Source of the DNA: Cohnella baijiui
GTDB taxonomy: Bacteria; Bacillota; Bacilli; Paenibacillales; Paenibacillaceae
Assembly: GCF_020731285.1 (NCBI RefSeq)
Contig: NZ_JAJFOW010000025.1
Location: forward strand, 1-64,000
Reading direction: 5' to 3'
Length of the DNA stretch: 64,000 bases
The notes below the pieces were generated by a model that searched no databases, was not told the origin of the DNA, and was given only the letters and a program-made list of their open reading frames with translations. Each line of letters begins with the position of its first letter. Within the stretch, counting starts at the first letter, position 1. Below, piece after piece: positions 28,541-37,797 of this stretch. The translations under genes were made by a program, and so were the position numbers.

Positions 28541-30754
28541 CTATGAATGCACCTGTTTCCGATAGTCGCTGGGCGATAATCCCGTCAAATTTTTGAAGGC
28601 GCGGTTAAATGAATTATAGTTGTGGTACCCGACTTCGGCGCTGATTTCCTGCAAGGATTTGTCCGTTTTCCGGAGCATGCGCTTCGCATGATCCATTCGA
28701 AGCCCGATGAGAAAATCGACGAAATTCCCGCCGAACTCCTCCTTGAACAACTTGCTTATGTTTTTGGCATGCAACACGAACTTGTCGCTCAAGTGATCCA
28801 AGGAAAGCTCCGGGTTGGCGTAGCAATTCTCGATGTAGCTCCGAATGTCCCCGATCACCGCCCGGTTGCGCTGCGAATCCCGTACTTTCCGCATCCGATC
28901 CGACAATTCGCCGAAGATGCTGCCGCAGGCGCCTTGCAGCTCGCGAACGGTTTCCCAACCTTTCTCCAGTCGCTGCCATTCCGCTTCCGCGTCCTTCCAT
29001 GCATCCCGGTACTCTTTTGCCGATTCCAGGAATACGCGGCTTAATTGTTGATGCAGGAACTGGAGCAGGCTTTCGATTTCCTTCCGCGAGGAAACCGCTT
29101 CTTGGATTTGTTCGAACAGTTCGTCCAGATGTTTCGTCCAATCGCTTTCCTGCAGTCGGATCGCCTGCGATAAAGCGTGGATCGTGCCGAAAAAATCGTG
29201 AATTCGGGATGTCGTTCCTTCGATCTCTTCCGGACGGATGAGCCTTCCCGTTCCGAGAACGGCTTTGTATTGCAGCAAATTTCCGGCGATATCGCCGGAC
29301 CTCCGGATCTCCTCCAGACTGGCGGCCATGCCGTGGACGCCGATCGTGACGGTAAAGCTCAAGTTGGCGCGAACCCATTCCACGATCTGCTCCCCGATGG
29401 CATTCCTCATAGCGGTCCCATCCGCCGGTTCGGGAATCCACACGACCGCCGACAGCCGGCGGTCCGTCGTCCATTCCGCCCAGACGGAAGCCCCGTTCAG
29501 CTGCACCATTTCTTGGGCGGCGCTGGAAAGGAGGAATTTGAGGATGGACTGATCCTGCGCGTGGTAGGTTTCGACAAAACGTTGGAAGCGATCGATCTCG
29601 AGGATCAGCGCAAAGGATCGCAAGCCTGCCGGATTCACGTGGTATCGGATCAAATCCGCCTGCCATTCCGCCTCTCGGATGGGCACGATTCCTTTCAGAG
29701 CCTCTTGGAAACGGTGTTTCTTTTGCAAAATGAGGGTTTCTTTATGCTGTTGCCTGTTTTTTTTCGTCTCCTCCATGAAGTGCTCCAACGCTCTTCGGAT
29801 AAAGCCGAACTCGTTGGCGTCCGGCTTGCCGTCTTCCTGCTGGATCAACGAACTCGTCCGGATCAGCGATACGATCTGGCTGATCGGCCGATAGTTGCGG
29901 CGCGTGACGTGCACGACCCAAATCGCGCCAAGCAGCACCGCGACCACGGCAATCGCAAGCCAAATATTGTAGAAGTCCAGAACTATCCGGGTCCATCCGC
30001 GGTTCGCGGGTCCGCTGAAGACCTCCCAGCCCGTATACGGAGAAACGTAATGGGAAAATACGCTCCGGTCGTTCGCTTCTTCGGCAACCTCGCCGAACAG
30101 GCTTGCGCCTTCGCCGTCCGTGATGCGGACGTAGGTGAGGTCAGGGTGGTACATGGGAGCGATCGAACGCTTCAGCTTGGACAAGCTGACATTGACGACG
30201 ATATACCCGCTTTTCGCGCTGGCAAAGTGGGGGTACCCCCGCACGATCGTAATGACTTCCGACGGCCGCTCCGACGCATAGGGCTTGTACGTTCTTTTGC
30301 CGGTCCATTCGCCCAAGCTTTTTTGCTGCTCGACAAAGGGCAGGAGGAACGGCTCGTCCGTAAAATCGGCCGTCTGGCCCGATCCGTCTCCCAAAACGAA
30401 ATGATCTTCCAATCTTAAAAAGTAGGCCGAATCGATCATCGGGTAATTGAACTTCCAATCCTCCATGAGATCGGCGGCCTGAATGTTCCCATAGACGTCG
30501 TTGCCGTTCGCGCCGAAAAAATGCTGCAGCACGGGCGCCGACAAAACATCCCGCAAAATGCGGTAGTCCAGCGTCTTCAAGGTGTTATCCGTGTACGAGA
30601 TGACTTGTTGCGCCAAAAATTCGTTGGCTTTGATCGCTTCTTTGCGGTTTTGTTCGTTCAGCGTTTGAAAAAAGACCGCGAACAAAATCGAAATGACGAT
30701 GAAAAATGCAGGAAGGTACGATAAAAGAAGTCGCCGAAACCAATTGCTGTTCAT
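28541..30754 (-). CDS. Membrane-bound AraC-family regulator, YtdP/YesS-like
   Basis: 737-residue regulator that joins sensing and DNA binding in one chain. A membrane segment lies at residues about 8-30 (LLLSYLPAFFIVISILFAVF), an extracellular sensor domain of about 240 residues follows, and a second segment lies near 275-295 (IWLAIAVVAVLLGAIWVVHV). The cytoplasmic part ends in an AraC double HTH (LDHLSDKFVLHAKNISKLFK, GYHNYNSFNRAFKNLTGLSP). GGGAGG precedes ATG 30754. In Bacillus the related YtdP lies beside ytcP/ytcQ/yteP, and the same grouping is kept here, so it probably activates this fucoside operon (inference). Confidence 0.9.
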   Translation of the reverse strand: MNSNWFRRLLLSYLPAFFIVISILFAVFFQTLNEQNRKEAIKANEFLAQQVISYTDNTLKTLDYRILRDVLSAPVLQHFFGANGNDVYGNIQAADLMEDWKFNYPMIDSAYFLRLEDHFVLGDGSGQTADFTDEPFLLPFVEQQKSLGEWTGKRTYKPYASERPSEVITIVRGYPHFASAKSGYIVVNVSLSKLKRSIAPMYHPDLTYVRITDGEGASLFGEVAEEANDRSVFSHYVSPYTGWEVFSGPANRGWTRIVLDFYNIWLAIAVVAVLLGAIWVVHVTRRNYRPISQIVSLIRTSSLIQQEDGKPDANEFGFIRRALEHFMEETKKNRQQHKETLILQKKHRFQEALKGIVPIREAEWQADLIRYHVNPAGLRSFALILEIDRFQRFVETYHAQDQSILKFLLSSAAQEMVQLNGASVWAEWTTDRRLSAVVWIPEPADGTAMRNAIGEQIVEWVRANLSFTVTIGVHGMAASLEEIRRSGDIAGNLLQYKAVLGTGRLIRPEEIEGTTSRIHDFFGTIHALSQAIRLQESDWTKHLDELFEQIQEAVSSRKEIESLLQFLHQQLSRVFLESAKEYRDAWKDAEAEWQRLEKGWETVRELQGACGSIFGELSDRMRKVRDSQRNRAVIGDIRSYIENCYANPELSLDHLSDKFVLHAKNISKLFKEEFGGNFVDFLIGLRMDHAKRMLRKTDKSLQEISAEVGYHNYNSFNRAFKNLTGLSPSDYRKQVHS

Positions 30755-30798
30755 TTCGCACCTCCCCTCCCCTTGTTTGGTCGAGAAAGCTGACCAGC

Positions 30799-32178
30799 CT
30801 AATTATTGCGGATTCGGAATACATGGGCGATCGGAGCTTTGCGGGCGAGCTCCGATGCCGGGAGCCGCACCGACAAGCCTTCGCCCTCTCGCCCGAATTC
30901 GAGCTCCCCGGCGACTCCCACGAGTTCGACGGCCGCTGCGCGTTCGGGATACGGAAGATAGAGACGCTCCGAGAGCGGCGCGTCTTCGTCTGGATATAAA
31001 TAGGTGCAGTAAACCGCAGCTCCATTGCAGGTAAACGCGCAAGAACCGGTGTAGTACGGAGCGCATATGCGCGTGCCGTATACGGCTTCTCCGTATTTCT
31101 TCAACCATGCGCCGAGTTCCTTCATGCTTCGGACGGCGCCCTTCGGCAATCGGCCATCCGGTTGAGGGCCGACGTTGAGCGCCAGGTTGCCGCCCTTCGC
31201 CACCACTTCCATCAGGATATGGACCAATTCGCGGGCGGATTTGTATCGGTCCTCGTATCCGAACGAGAAGGATGTGCCTATCGTGATGCAGCTTTCCCAA
31301 GGTACGGTCATGGGCTTATCGGGGATCGTTTGCTCCGGGGTCACGTAATTCTCGTAAGGACCTCCTACCGTGCGGTCGACGGCGAGCAGCCAAGGCTGAA
31401 TCCGGCGCGCCCGCTTCACCGCTTCGCCGAGCCGGATATCCTGCTTGACCCGTCCTCCCTCTCTCACCCAGCCCGCATCCAGCCAGAGAATATCGATCCT
31501 CCCGTACCGGGTCGTCAATTCCATGATTTGCTCATGCGTAAATTGAACGAAATTTTCCCATAGCCAGGGATAATCTTGCGGATCGTACGAAGGACCCCGC
31601 CACATTTGGCTCCCTCTATCCATGCCCGGCGCCCAATAGTAGGGCGTATGCCAGTCCGCTTTGGAGAAATAGGCTGCGATCGCCATCCCTTCCTTGCGGA
31701 AAGCGTCAAACACGTGTTTGCATATATCGGCATACCGGTGGGTGTGGAAAGGGGTGTTTTTGTCCGTGATCCGGTAATCCGTCGTATGCGTATCCCACAT
31801 GCAGAAGCCGTCGTGGTGCTTCGTCGTAAAGATCAAATACTTGAACCCGCCTTCGGCGGCCGTCTTCGCCCACTGGTCGGGCCGGAAGCGGATCGGATTA
31901 AACGTCTTGTTCAAATCGATGTACGACCGCTTCATTTCCGCGCTATCGTCGGTCCAGTCGATATCGTTGCGCGCCCAATCGCCGTCATCGTCGCTCAGCG
32001 CCCACGACTCCACTAAGCCGAGTTGGGAATACGGACCCCAATGCATCATGAGCGCCAGCTTCTGGTCTTGGAACCATTCCAATCGTTGCAGAATGACGGG
32101 GTCTTCCGGCTTTACCCACTCCGATGCGCTGCTGAAAGAATGGACGCCTTGTTCGATTTCCTGATCGATCACGCTCAT
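30799..32178 (-). CDS. Alpha-L-fucosidase, glycoside hydrolase family 29
   Basis: 459-residue GH29-type enzyme that removes terminal alpha-L-fucose with retention. The N-terminal barrel shows MMHWGPYSQLG, YLIFTTKHHDGFCMWDT and ILWLDAGW, whose Asp is the expected nucleophile. The stretch NLALNVGPQPDGRLP is typical of the family. No signal peptide is present, so it acts inside the cell on imported oligosaccharides. GGAAGGGAG abuts ATG 32178, and a GTG at 32172 has better spacing. It is the first gene of the AraC/ABC operon. Confidence 0.93.
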   Translation of the reverse strand: MSVIDQEIEQGVHSFSSASEWVKPEDPVILQRLEWFQDQKLALMMHWGPYSQLGLVESWALSDDDGDWARNDIDWTDDSAEMKRSYIDLNKTFNPIRFRPDQWAKTAAEGGFKYLIFTTKHHDGFCMWDTHTTDYRITDKNTPFHTHRYADICKHVFDAFRKEGMAIAAYFSKADWHTPYYWAPGMDRGSQMWRGPSYDPQDYPWLWENFVQFTHEQIMELTTRYGRIDILWLDAGWVREGGRVKQDIRLGEAVKRARRIQPWLLAVDRTVGGPYENYVTPEQTIPDKPMTVPWESCITIGTSFSFGYEDRYKSARELVHILMEVVAKGGNLALNVGPQPDGRLPKGAVRSMKELGAWLKKYGEAVYGTRICAPYYTGSCAFTCNGAAVYCTYLYPDEDAPLSERLYLPYPERAAAVELVGVAGELEFGREGEGLSVRLPASELARKAPIAHVFRIRNN

Positions 32179-32274
32179 CTCCCTTCCTGACCGCGTATAC
32201 TTCTACAATAAATAACGCCTGCCGGAGCGGCAATTCTCATTATTCTACGATTTTGCTTTTTTCTATCAAACCCA

Positions 32275-32316
32275 AAAAGGACCTCATCTTCCGATGGCGG
32301 AAGATGAGGTCCTTTT
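32275..32316. terminator. Long symmetric terminator hairpin
   Basis: Eighteen-bp perfect arms (32275-32292 and 32299-32316) around a 6-nt loop. T-rich ends occur on both strands, so it can work in either direction. It separates the DinB-like gene from the fucosidase operon. The rest of the 290-nt gap shows nothing else clear. Confidence 0.9.
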
Positions 32317-32472
32317 ATTCAAGGCTATGTTAAATGTTGATTTTTTTCGAATAAAAGAATAACGTTCAACGAAAAGATGGTTGATTAGGCTATCGTTTCC
32401 CGTTAGCCGTCTTGTCCTCTCTTCATATCAGCCTATGAACCGGGCGGGAAGGGTGCGATAAAGTATGGACGA

Positions 32473-32982
32473 CTAACTCAAGTAACGATTTCGGATGACC
32501 CCCATGTGATGAAGCTCGTGTCCTGCGATGCCGTAAGCGAGGGCGCGCGCCGTAATGCTTACGTTGTTGGCTGTGCCCTTGTAGGACCACGCCTCCGTCG
32601 GCAACCCGCGCAGCAGTGTGATCGTCGATTGCCGTACGGCCCGGTAGTCTTCGGCCAATTGCGCGGTTGTCCAGCTTCCGAAAGGAGGAATGAACAATTC
32701 CTGGTCGAAACCGGGCAAAGGCGTCTGATCCCCTCTTGCAAATCGGAGCAGGCGGTAGGTCATGACGCGTTCACTGTCTGCGATGTGGCCCACGACTTCT
32801 TTCAGCGTCCATTTTCCTTCCTCATACCGATAGGCGCTCTGGCTTTCGGTCAACGATGCCAGCAGCTCGGTCATTTGCTTTTCCTGGGCGAGCAGAATGT
32901 CGATGATGTTGCCATCCGGCACCAACCGGATATACTCGCCGGCGTCCCCGGCGTATTCTTCTTCAGACGGTCTTTGGTTCAT
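32473..32982 (-). CDS. DinB-family four-helix protein
   Basis: 169-residue DinB/YfiT-like protein. The three His expected for the metal site are visible in VGHIADSERV and GIAGHELHHMGVIR. Members act as thiol S-transferases with bacillithiol or mycothiol or are uncharacterised. AAAGGTG precedes ATG 32982. It is at the edge of the AT-rich stretch. The exact reaction is not known. Confidence 0.87.
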   Translation of the reverse strand: MNQRPSEEEYAGDAGEYIRLVPDGNIIDILLAQEKQMTELLASLTESQSAYRYEEGKWTLKEVVGHIADSERVMTYRLLRFARGDQTPLPGFDQELFIPPFGSWTTAQLAEDYRAVRQSTITLLRGLPTEAWSYKGTANNVSITARALAYGIAGHELHHMGVIRNRYLS

Positions 32983-33285
32983 GTGTAATCACCTTTCTAT
33001 GAAGATATAGAAAACTACAATGCTCTTTCCAATGTTCTACCGCGATTTTTTTGCGAAATTCGCAACTTCGGCATGTCTAATGAATTCGCGAATGAATTGA
33101 ACTTTCCTTCCAACAATTGAGATTAAGCAACCACTTAGTTGGTTGGCCGCCACGCTAAACTGCCATTTAGTTGAACATAGACCTCAATAAGACACCCGCC
33201 GCAACGAACCTAAAAGTAACGCCGGTAGAGTTCTCGCCGGCGTTCCCCACGCAGTTGGGCGTAAATCTGAGTGGTTGATGCTTTT

Positions 33286-33775
33286 TCATGCAACTTTGAG
33301 CTCACCACGATCTGCAAGCCGTTTTAATGCCCACCTGATCGTCGGAATAGCCATCCGTCTTGTTGGATTTATATTGGTTACAAATAGGGCCTTGCAGGAG
33401 TCCTCGCGGCTCACAAGATACTTCTTCAACCAAACTTTACACTCGGTTGTAAAGTAAACTTCTCTTTGTTTTGATCCCTTGCCATTTACAATTGCGGAGC
33501 AGTTCTCAAAGTTCAGGTGTTTAACTTCTCCACCTCTCCAACCCGGCAGCCGGTACTGTAGAGAAACTCTAGAAGAGCCCTTTCTCTCAGAGAATGACAA
33601 GAGATTTTCAAGTGAATGACATCCTCCTCGATCAAGAACTTAGGAATACGTTTCCATTTTAGGTTCACGTAACTTCAAGGAAGGATTTGGTGTTAAATAT
33701 GTTTCTTCATATGCGATGTCCCAAGCTGCTGGGTTTCAACCGATCGGACTTTTATCAGCTTCATACAGCCGCCAT
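33286..33775 (-). pseudogene. Broken tyrosine recombinase/integrase
   Basis: Remains of an XerC/D-like integrase in three reading frames. One frame gives NPSLKLREPKME, the next gives RIPKFLIEEDVIHLK and ALLEFLYSTGCRVGEV, and the third gives GGEVKHLNF and KGSKQREVYFTTECKVWLKK. At least two frameshifts separate them. The protein stops after LADRGELKVA, so the His-x-x-Arg and Tyr end of the catalytic domain is missing. It sits at the left side of an AT-rich stretch and is the likely relic of the element that brought it. Confidence 0.8.
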
Positions 33776-34110
33776 AAATTACTTAAAATCATAAATAAAA
33801 CCTCCCATAAGAGTCTATTAAATCTAGTTTGCTTCTTATGGAAGGTTTTAGACTGACTTTATTAAACTGGCGTACCTTAGTTGAACGGAAAAAAGTATCT
33901 TTATATACTAAAAGTGAGACCCTTAAATCTTAAGTAATCTTCAGCTTGTTTAATTCTTGTTCCATTAAACTCAACAAAAAGTTCATAACGTCTCTTTAAC
34001 CATTCGATCCGGTAGGACGTCCAAATTTTTTTGAAAATATCCCAACCTTTATTTCGCCTGGCACACTATTTGATTGTCAGGAATTACAGATGCAACTGCG
34101 GAGGCGAAAG
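33776..34110. other. AT-rich gap with one terminator-like hairpin
   Basis: 335 nt with no supported gene. One imperfect 15-bp hairpin, AAAACCTCCCATAAG (33797-33811) with CTTATGGAAGGTTTT (33835-33849), may be a terminator or an old element end. No clear promoter was recognised for the sigma-factor gene. Confidence 0.6.
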
Positions 34111-35757
34111 ATGGATTCGATCGGGCAGAACGGAAAAGAAGCGGCGGAAGCGATTCGGAGCTATGTCAAACCGATTTTCGGTTTTGCATTGAACCGGGTC
34201 AAGCAGCGGGCGGAGGCGGAGGATCTGACTCAGGAGATTATGCTGCAATTGTTGAAATCCTTCTCCGGGGTGCGGGACATTCGATGCCTGGAGGCTTACG
34301 TCTGGACGGTTGCCCGATACACTTGGGTGAATTGGTTGAAAAAGCGTGCGCACGCTCCCCAAGCGATCGAAATCAACGGCATGTCCGAACTGTCGGCCGA
34401 CCGATCCCGGGAGCCGCTTGACCGGCTGCTGGTAACCGAAGCTTACCGCGAGCTGCGCCGGGAAGTCGCGTTTCTGTCCGACATCCATCGCCGGATCGTA
34501 GTCATGCATTACTACGACGAGCTTAAAATCGGCGATATCGCGATTGCTCTGAACATTCCTGTCAACACGGTGAAGTGGCATCTGAGCGAGGCCAAAAAGG
34601 AGTTAAGGAAAGGGATGAAACGTATGCGCGCAACAGGAACTTTGAGTGTCAATCCGGTCAGCATGGGGGAAATGGGCCATTCCGGTTCGGCCGGCAGACT
34701 GGGCGAAACCAACGATTTTCTTGGACGCGCCTTGGCGCAAAATATCGTTTACGCGGCTTATCACAAGGCGCATACCGTCCATCAAATCGCGGAGGAGCTC
34801 GGAATGCCGCCGTCTTTGCTGGAAGACGAAGTCCGGCACCTGGCCGATTACAATTTTCTCATCCAAACCTCTCCCGGCAAATATCAAAGCAATACCATAG
34901 TCTGGGACATCGTCGAGTTGGCCGGAGCCAGTCATCGATTCTATCAAGAGTGCGCCGCCGAAGTGGCCGATGTTCATTTCGACGCGTTAATTGAAGTTCG
35001 CCGGCAAGTCGAGGATAGCGGAGTGTACGTTCCGGACGGCGACTATAACTTCCTGCTCTGGACCTTGCTGCCCAAGAACGTCGAGGAGCAATCCTGGCGG
35101 AGCATGCCGGCGGGCGACAACTTCGATGCGGTCGCGCCGATGCGAAAGGACGGAGGGCAGTATATCGCCTATGCGGCGTTGAACCGGAGCCGCAATGCCG
35201 ATCCGGGTTTTGATCTGAGCAGTTACGTCACCTTCGGTCCGAGTCTCCGCTACGTCGAAGACAGTCCCTTATACTTGTGGCAATTCAATACGTACTGGAG
35301 CGACCGCCAGGTGGATTGGCGTTTCCTGGAATACCGGAATGTCGAGGTTTGCCATGCGTTCCAACAAGGGGAACTGCCCGACAACGAAGGGAACAGCGAG
35401 CAATATTCGTTCCTGCTGGAGAAGGGGTACATCCGCAAGACGGAGGAGGGGTACAAGTTCAATGCGGTTTGGATCGACTCTCCGCAAACGCTGGATCGGT
35501 TGAACAAGGCAATGCCGGATTTGTCCGCCCTGTATGCGCCTGCTGTCGGCAAGCTCTACGATAAAATGCTCAAGCTGTTCCTGCAAAATCAGCCGAAGCA
35601 TTTGGAACCGCAGATTGCTTACATGGTGAGAGGCAATACCGGCGGAGGCCGGCTGGTCGCTTATATTTTGAAGCATTTGATCGATAACGGGAAGTTGAAA
35701 CCGCCGTTGCCGCACCAGAAGAAGACGATTACAACCTGGATGGGGCCGGTCAAGTAA
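34111..35757 (+). CDS. ECF-like sigma factor fused to a long wHTH-containing C-terminal region
   Basis: 548 residues, about three times the length of a normal ECF sigma factor. Residues about 10-82 are sigma region 2 (RAEAEDLTQEIMLQLLKSF, YVWTVARYTWVNWLKKRA) and about 110-165 region 4 (HRRIVVMHYYDELKIGDIA, NTVKWHLSEAKKELRK). The next about 380 residues contain a winged-HTH-like segment near 210-270 (VHQIAEELGMPPSLLEDEVR) and an unrecognised domain rich in aromatic residues, followed by KLFLQNQPKHLEPQIAYMVR. I start at ATG 34111, 6 nt after GGAGG. No anti-sigma gene is adjacent, so the extension may sense or restrain activity itself (inference). Confidence 0.85.
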   Translation: MDSIGQNGKEAAEAIRSYVKPIFGFALNRVKQRAEAEDLTQEIMLQLLKSFSGVRDIRCLEAYVWTVARYTWVNWLKKRAHAPQAIEINGMSELSADRSREPLDRLLVTEAYRELRREVAFLSDIHRRIVVMHYYDELKIGDIAIALNIPVNTVKWHLSEAKKELRKGMKRMRATGTLSVNPVSMGEMGHSGSAGRLGETNDFLGRALAQNIVYAAYHKAHTVHQIAEELGMPPSLLEDEVRHLADYNFLIQTSPGKYQSNTIVWDIVELAGASHRFYQECAAEVADVHFDALIEVRRQVEDSGVYVPDGDYNFLLWTLLPKNVEEQSWRSMPAGDNFDAVAPMRKDGGQYIAYAALNRSRNADPGFDLSSYVTFGPSLRYVEDSPLYLWQFNTYWSDRQVDWRFLEYRNVEVCHAFQQGELPDNEGNSEQYSFLLEKGYIRKTEEGYKFNAVWIDSPQTLDRLNKAMPDLSALYAPAVGKLYDKMLKLFLQNQPKHLEPQIAYMVRGNTGGGRLVAYILKHLIDNGKLKPPLPHQKKTITTWMGPVK

Positions 35758-35889
35758 GTCCGGTTCGGAAATGGATACGAAGAATGGCCGTTCCAGGGTC
35801 ATGCTGGCCATTTTCACGCAATACTCTGTCCACCGAAATGATTGAAAACATCGCTATTGCACCACGGCCCCCTCCTGAACGTATGAAAA

Positions 35890-35939
35890 TGATCAAAAGC
35901 CACCCATGACGCACGTGCGTCATGGGTGGCTTTTGATCA
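35890..35939. repeat. 50-bp perfect palindrome
   Basis: Perfect inverted repeat with 25-bp arms and no loop (35890-35939), centred on GCAC/GTGC. In RNA it would form a very stable hairpin; a short TTTT lies inside the right arm. It may end transcription of the sigma-factor gene or be the end of a mobile element. Confidence 0.85.
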
Positions 35940-36188
35940 CAATCGCATCTGCCGGATATCTCCTCCCCTCACACGAAGGACCACCAGGCAAATCTACCTG
36001 ACGATTTTATCCTTTCTTGACCGCAGCCCAACCGTGAGAGGTCAGACGCTCCACATACTCAGCAAGTGGAAGAACTTAGTATACAGTAGGTATATGTATA
36101 ACTCACTTTCCTTTTTTCCAGATCTATTCAGCAAAACTGCCCGTTAGTTGAGAAAAGCCAGTGCGGTAGACCTTTCGGTATTGAACTA
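35940..36188. other. Gap without recognised gene
   Basis: About 250 nt of AT-rich sequence between the palindrome and the next gene. It contains one copy of the dispersed motif CTGCCCGTTAGTTGA (36137-36151) and nothing else clear. Confidence 0.6.
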
Positions 36189-36563
36189 TCACGTCAATCT
36201 TTCGGAGATAGTTTTACTTATTTCTTCAGGGTTTTTAACATCAATGATTAACTTTGATATTTTAAATTTACCAACAAGAAAATTATTCAAGTCAAAATGA
36301 AGGGTATCAACCTCATTATTAAAAAAGTAGAGATGATAACCTCCATTGAATCTAAATAATCCATTTCTTGTTCCTCCAAAAGAAAAACCATAAAGCTTGA
36401 AAGCATTTGGTATGGGTCTACCTGTTGTTATCCCCTTAATCGAAGAATATGGAATTTGCAACCCGTTATCTATTTTTAAAAAGGGCGGATTTCCAAGATC
36501 GATATTTAAATGGGTTTCCATTAATTGAATTGTACGTTCCATTCGTTTAGTCCACCATTTCAT
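36189..36563 (-). CDS. Small protein, possible bacterial PH-like domain
   Basis: 124 residues encoded in very AT-rich DNA, unlike the flanking chromosome. It has a beta-rich core (IPYSSIKGITTGRPIPNAF, YGFSFGGTRNGLFRF, YHLYFFNNEVDTLHFDLNN) and a C-terminal helix (PEEISKTISERL). This order resembles bacterial PH-like domains, but I am not sure. No signal peptide or membrane segment. It is alone in the accessory stretch and probably acquired. Confidence 0.55.
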   Translation of the reverse strand: MKWWTKRMERTIQLMETHLNIDLGNPPFLKIDNGLQIPYSSIKGITTGRPIPNAFKLYGFSFGGTRNGLFRFNGGYHLYFFNNEVDTLHFDLNNFLVGKFKISKLIIDVKNPEEISKTISERLT

Positions 36564-37344
36564 AACGCTTTAGTATTTTAAAATATATTTTCATATTATA
36601 CCATATATAATCTTATTTATAGAATTTATTGAGCTAATTTACCCAAGAACTGAACATGCAAGCGAATATTTCGCCGGTTGCATGATGGAATATTACATTA
36701 TCCTGCCCGTTAACGTAATGAAGTGCCGATCACAGGGGTAGCTTCATGTGGTTTATTGAGCATAGTTCCCAGTTAACGCAATGATCTGGCTTTTTATTCA
36801 TACAGTTCCCCGCACTTCAGGGCCAGTTCTGCCTCTGTCGGCTTCAAAAGCAAAAACATGCCCTTAATTATGATACGGTTCTCCGTATCATCGATAGAGC
36901 GAAATTCAAATAGGCCCTTACAAATATTATCTACAAGGGCCTATCCTATTAAATCATAACGTGCTGTAATAGCTCACCGTAGCTTTAGCAAAGATCAGCT
37001 AAATAAGCTCAATATAATCGGCAATTACATCTAACAGCAAGTCAGCGGATTGTGGAGTATAACCAGGAGACTGACACAACACGATATAATGACTCCTTTG
37101 TTGAAAAATCTATACTGTTACTGCCAATCTATTATGCCAGAAGATAGACGGTATTAACTGTCCTTTTGGAATACTCTAACAGACAAGGGAAACTGCGGTT
37201 CACCGTATCTCTAACGACGAAAATAGAGGGCACCTGATGGGGGTGCCTTCATTATCCTCGGAACCATGACATATCTAAAATTGTTTGTCTCCACCTGAGT
37301 GCCTTATTGTTAACATTGAATTAACGCAATGCTGCAAATTGCAC
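36564..37344. other. Long AT-rich gap with hairpins and repeat remnants
   Basis: About 780 nt with no supported gene. It holds three small hairpins: TGATACGG/CCGTATCA (36871-36890), ATAGGCCCTT/AAGGGCCTAT (36910-36944) and GGCACC/GGTGCC-type (37229-37247). It also holds degenerate copies of the dispersed motif near 36703, 36765 and 37310. The sequence TTATGATACGGTTC (36868) recurs at 39624. Confidence 0.6.
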
Positions 37345-37731
37345 TTACTTAAGCGTACGAGTTGCCCTAACAGCCACATTCACGGATCCATAGAATAAGA
37401 ATGTTGCAATAACAGGATGCAATGCTGCTGCGGTAGTGCCCAATGTCATTTCTGCAGTCAAATATTGGAGCGCGATCATGGCGAATAAACCGAAGGGCCA
37501 CCAACGCAAACCGTGGCTCAGCTTGCCGATGAATGCGATAATCACCAATAGCAACAGGATGAATTCAAAAAAATGTACAAAATTGGAGTGATACTCCCAG
37601 AACTTCGAATCCGTGAACATCCCTAATCCGGCGAAAAACAGCTGTATGACAATGCAAGCTGCAAAGAGCCACGCTAGAACTGAATATATCAAATGAGCAT
37701 AATTGCGATGAGATTTGTTGCGCTGTTCCAT
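37345..37731 (-). CDS. Four-helix membrane protein, DUF6220-like
   Basis: 128 residues with four predicted membrane segments (LIYSVLAWLFAACIVIQLFF, FFEFILLLLVIIAFIGKL, PFGLFAMIALQYLTAEMTLG, HPVIATFLFYGSVNVAVRAT). It resembles the DUF6220 family of unknown function. I choose ATG 37731, 8 nt after GGAAGG; a GTG three codons upstream is less well placed. It is the last gene of a three-gene unit with a PadR regulator and a pentapeptide-repeat protein. Confidence 0.7.
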   Translation of the reverse strand: MEQRNKSHRNYAHLIYSVLAWLFAACIVIQLFFAGLGMFTDSKFWEYHSNFVHFFEFILLLLVIIAFIGKLSHGLRWWPFGLFAMIALQYLTAEMTLGTTAAALHPVIATFLFYGSVNVAVRATRTLK

Positions 37732-37797
37732 TCCAATCACCTTCCGCTTGATTTATCTTCTAGTAATCTGACCTATTGTATATAAGTTGATTCTAAT

